The notes under the pieces are model-generated. The model was given only the letters and a program-made list of their open reading frames with translations. It did not search any database and was not told the DNA's origin. This document shows, piece by piece, positions 6,225-8,056 of a DNA stretch of 8,056 nt. Each line of letters opens with the position of its first letter. Position 1 is the first letter of the stretch. The stretch is from positions 1 to 8,056 of the forward strand of contig CAMCSI010000057.1 in the NCBI GenBank assembly GCA_945877885.1, in the 5' to 3' direction. The DNA is from Chlamydia trachomatis. Lineage in GTDB: Bacteria > Chlamydiota > Chlamydiia > Chlamydiales > 2-12-FULL-49-11. The translations under genes and the position numbers were made by a program.

Positions 6225-7001
6225 ATGTATACTATGAAAAAAAACTTAATCATAGTGTTGCTTCTTTTTATTAGCTGCTCTACAGCCGATGAAAGAAGTC
6301 AAAAGCAGCGGATGAAGAATAATCTAAGTGATGAAAAAATTTACCGTTTATCTTCTGAAAAAGTGTATCAAATAGACCCTTTGGAACTTGCAGCAAGGGA
6401 GTTATATCCATGGGAAAATGAATCAAGGTATCCTAAGATTACGATGAATACATTACGATGTAGAGGATCTAAAGATGCAAAAGTAATACAATCAGGGGAT
6501 AAGGTTTTTGAAGATTGTGGCGGTTTACATGATCATGGCTTACCTTATCAAGATGGGGAAGAGTTTATTTACCCTGCCCTTATTATACTATTAAACAAAG
6601 TACAAAACTCCTTTGATAAAAAAGTGATTGTCACCTCAGGGCATAGATGTCCAAAGCATCATAATTACTTAATGAAAGAGCAGTCAAAGATTTCAAGGTA
6701 TATGATGGGCTGTAAGGTAGATTTTACTGTCGAGGGATTTGAAAATCAGCCAGAGGAAATTATTCAAAAGATCATGGATTTATACCCGGGTGAAAAATTT
6801 CAAAAAGTTAAGCAGGCAGATGGCTTGATTGTATACACGAGCAAAGAGTTTCATCTAATGATTGCTAAAGAAGGGGAGCATTCTATCCTTGGAGGGATGC
6901 ATCATCCAGTTGTTTCGGTAGATGTAAGATATGATCGTGATAAAGAGGAAGCAATTATTTTAGATTGGGATAAATCATTTCATGGTTTTATCAGACATTA
7001 G
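6225..7001 (+). CDS. Putative lipoprotein with degenerate M15A-like peptidase domain (CT465-like by position)
   Basis: The 258-aa product begins with MYTMKKNLIIVLLLFISCS, a lysine-rich n-region, hydrophobic stretch and a relaxed lipobox ending at C18, so a lipid-anchored periplasmic protein is likely. The C-terminal half resembles the peptidase M15A fold used by D,D-carboxypeptidases: VIVTSGHRCPKHHN (about 135-145), then S157-x-Y-x-x-G-C-K-V-D166, then EFHLM with H210. In active M15A enzymes the middle motif is S-x-H-x-x-G-x-A-x-D and the ligands are His, Asp, His. Here the first His is Tyr159, so it may be a non-catalytic peptidoglycan-binding relative or use another ligand. Four further Cys (in RCRG, DCGG, RCPK, GCKVD) could form two disulfides. 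ATG 6225 is preferred over ATG 6234 because of spacing from GAAAGAAG. Its 3' end overlaps the convergent HAD gene by 27 bp. The position between atoC and the HAD gene recalls CT465 of C. trachomatis. Confidence 0.7.
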   Translation: MYTMKKNLIIVLLLFISCSTADERSQKQRMKNNLSDEKIYRLSSEKVYQIDPLELAARELYPWENESRYPKITMNTLRCRGSKDAKVIQSGDKVFEDCGGLHDHGLPYQDGEEFIYPALIILLNKVQNSFDKKVIVTSGHRCPKHHNYLMKEQSKISRYMMGCKVDFTVEGFENQPEEIIQKIMDLYPGEKFQKVKQADGLIVYTSKEFHLMIAKEGEHSILGGMHHPVVSVDVRYDRDKEEAIILDWDKSFHGFIRH

Positions 7002-7622
7002 CGCAGTCAAAGAGGTGATTTCAGAGGTTTTATTGATCAATAGTGCTGGTATGCAGGCGGCTTTTAACGCATCCATCCCTTTTTCACTATCCTCTAATCC
7101 AATAGCATCATAAGCTTTAATTTGATAATGGTGCAAAGCTTTTAAGTAACCATCAGGGGAGGGCTTTGGTAGCGGGTAATCTTCTCTTGCAAGAATAAGG
7201 GGGATTTCATGAATAAAGGGGAGTGTTTTAGCAATTAACTCCAAATCACTTCGATAAGAATTGGTGACAATACAGGTTTTAATTCCATGATCATGAAGTT
7301 TTTTTACAAGAGCCTCTGCCCCTTCCATAGATTTGATTAAACCTATGTTTAAAAGCTCTCTATAGCGATTTGTCTTATGGGCTCTAAGAGTTTCCCATGG
7401 CATAGTAAATTGAGGGTGTTTTGCTTTTACGGTTTCTGCAAATAAATTTCTGTTTTTTGAATGGGCAATACCGCAGTAGTCATCAAAAGTAAGGGGAAGG
7501 GGAAAGTTAAGATCGTTTAAAACATCGGTATATGCAAGGTGATGAAGTGGCTCTGTGTCAATTAAGAGCCCATCAAAATCAAAGCATACAAGTTTTTTCT
7601 TGCTAAAGTATGAATCAAACAT
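6975..7622 (-). CDS. HAD-superfamily hydrolase (phosphoglycolate phosphatase / beta-phosphoglucomutase-like)
   Basis: The 215-aa protein has all four HAD motifs: DFDGLLIDTE (D15 nucleophile, D17), TN at 120-121 (motif II), PKPSPDGY with K153 (motif III) and GLEDSEKG with E177/D178 (motif IV). A helical C1 cap lies between motifs I and II. The family removes phosphate from small phospho-compounds; Chlamydia homologs are usually named phosphoglycolate phosphatase, but the substrate cannot be read from sequence. The frame runs upstream to an ATG at 7742 only because it reads through the tRNA gene, so I place the start at ATG 7622, the only start codon between the tRNA and motif I. That ATG directly abuts the tRNA-Leu 3' end, with no Shine-Dalgarno outside the tRNA. 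It is probably transcribed from the tRNA promoter. Confidence 0.88.
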   Translation of the reverse strand: MFDSYFSKKKLVCFDFDGLLIDTEPLHHLAYTDVLNDLNFPLPLTFDDYCGIAHSKNRNLFAETVKAKHPQFTMPWETLRAHKTNRYRELLNIGLIKSMEGAEALVKKLHDHGIKTCIVTNSYRSDLELIAKTLPFIHEIPLILAREDYPLPKPSPDGYLKALHHYQIKAYDAIGLEDSEKGMDALKAACIPALLINKTSEITSLTALMSDKTMK

Positions 7623-7705
7623 TACCGATGACTGGACTCGAACCAGCACCTTGTTACCAAGAGAAGATTTTGAATCTTCCGCGTCTACCATTCCGCCACA
7701 TCGGC
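7623..7705 (-). tRNA. tRNA-Leu (anticodon CAA)
   Basis: This 83-nt class II tRNA folds fully. The acceptor GCCGATG pairs with CATCGGT (one G-U), discriminator A. The anticodon stem GAAGA/TCTTC encloses loop TTCAAAA, giving anticodon CAA, which reads UUG leucine codons. A long variable arm contains CTTG-GTAA-CAAG, and the T-arm GCTGG-TTCGAGT-CCAGT is standard. The 3' CCA is not encoded: the next bases are the ATG of the HAD gene. The tRNA therefore relies on RNase Z cleavage and CCA addition. It has its own promoter just upstream. Confidence 0.96.
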
Positions 7706-7722
7706 TTATTTCCGATCCTGCA

Positions 7723-7751
7723 ATTATACGGATGAATGGCATTTATATCAA
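7723..7751 (-). promoter_or_regulatory. Near-consensus promoter of tRNA-Leu, overlapping the truA stop codon
   Basis: On the minus strand a TTGATA -35 (7746-7751, 5 of 6 to TTGACA) and a perfect TATAAT -10 (7723-7728) are separated by exactly 17 bp. The tRNA 5' end lies 17 bases after the -10, leaving a leader of about 10 bases from a typical start site. The -35 hexamer contains the TGA stop of truA. This promoter probably drives tRNA-Leu and the HAD gene together. Confidence 0.8.
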
Positions 7752-8056
7752 TTATATTGCACAGTTTCTAGGAAGAGCCCATGAGCAGGAGCTTGATATA
7801 GTCCATGGGCATTTTTCTTCTTTTCTAAAATGGTTGTTAATTCAGAGATAGAAATATTTTTACTTCCAATATCAAGTAGTGCTCCAGTAAGGTTTCTTAC
7901 CATTTTATAGAGGAATCCATCTCCATGAAAGGTAAGAGTAAATCCATCGTTTGTTTCTTCAAGAGTTATGCTATAGATAGTTTTTATGGGAGATGGAGCT
8001 TTAGTACTTTTTCCTAGAAAATTAGCAAAAGAAGAGAAATCTTTGGTACCAATAAA
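7748..8056 (-). CDS. truA: tRNA pseudouridine(38-40) synthase TruA, C-terminal part (5' end outside window)
   Basis: The last 102 codons are present on the minus strand and the gene runs off the right edge. The translation shows TruA C-terminal landmarks: GTKDFSSFANF near the start, then TFHGDGFLYKMVRNLTGALLDIG, then HGLYQAPAHGLFLETVQYN and the stop. TruA isomerises uridines 38-40 in the tRNA anticodon arm to pseudouridine. GDGFLYKMVRN is the family signature around the C-terminal RNA-binding/active-site face. The catalytic Asp lies in the N-terminal part, which is not visible. The gene sits directly upstream of a tRNA-Leu on the same strand, and its stop codon is embedded in that tRNA's promoter. 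Identification is secure. Confidence 0.93.
   Translation of the reverse strand, partial: FIGTKDFSSFANFLGKSTKAPSPIKTIYSITLEETNDGFTLTFHGDGFLYKMVRNLTGALLDIGSKNISISELTTILEKKKNAHGLYQAPAHGLFLETVQYN

Noticed and set aside
7623..7742. N-terminal extension of the HAD frame from ATG 7742
   Set aside because: It is a translation of the tRNA-Leu gene and its promoter (the telltale RCGGMVDAEDSKSSLG peptide), not protein-coding sequence.
7777..7826. Inverted repeat GCCCATG/CATGGGC followed by a T-rich stretch on the + strand
   Set aside because: The 20-base loop is long, it lies within truA coding sequence for the family motif HGLYQAPAHGL, and no + strand gene ends there for it to terminate.
7555..7851. 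98-aa + strand frame
   Set aside because: It lies antisense to the HAD start, tRNA-Leu and the truA 3' end, has no ribosome binding site and shows no family features.
1..8056. CRISPR arrays, insertion sequences, phage genes or integration sites
   Set aside because: No regularly spaced direct repeats, transposase or integrase motifs were seen. The tRNA-Leu 3' end is not repeated in the window, so no att-site duplication is evident.

Overview
The window is AT-rich, densely packed bacterial DNA. Its gene content and order point to the Chlamydiae (inference). truA, then a HAD phosphatase, then a small Cys-rich lipoprotein, then an AtoC/CtcC-type sigma-54 activator follow the order I recall around CT463-CT468 of Chlamydia trachomatis. 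The extra genes (MORN repeats, DUF115, GloB-like, two unknown paralogs) suggest an environmental or amoeba-associated chlamydia rather than a Chlamydiaceae pathogen. I cannot name the genus from sequence alone.

Left block, + strand (about 54-4806): a MORN_2 repeat protein overlaps by ATGA a DUF115/MAF-like protein. A GloB-like metallo-beta-lactamase hydrolase follows after 19 bp, then two tandem paralogs of an unrecognised ~290-residue protein (here orfA and orfB). The paralogs arose from a ~1 kb tandem duplication whose ends lie inside both neighbours. Between the two copies sit a relic of the gloB 3' end, still reading in frame to a stop, and a relic of the atoC 3' end. These relics are better preserved than the paralogs, which is the most intriguing structure here.

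Middle, - strand (4803-6101): a complete receiver-AAA+-Fis response regulator of the NtrC/AtoC class. The GAFTGA loop is intact, but Glu replaces the phospho-accepting Asp and no kinase gene is adjacent. A 123-bp AT-rich gap separates it from a divergent lipoprotein with a degenerate M15-type peptidase motif (6225-7001).

Right block, - strand (6975-8056): the 3' part of truA, a tRNA-Leu(CAA) with a near-consensus promoter overlapping the truA stop codon, and a HAD hydrolase whose ATG begins at the base right after the tRNA 3' end. RNase Z cleavage of a tRNA-mRNA transcript would therefore give a leaderless HAD mRNA. Both convergent gene pairs (orfB/atoC and lipoprotein/HAD) overlap at their 3' ends, and I see no convincing intrinsic terminator between them.
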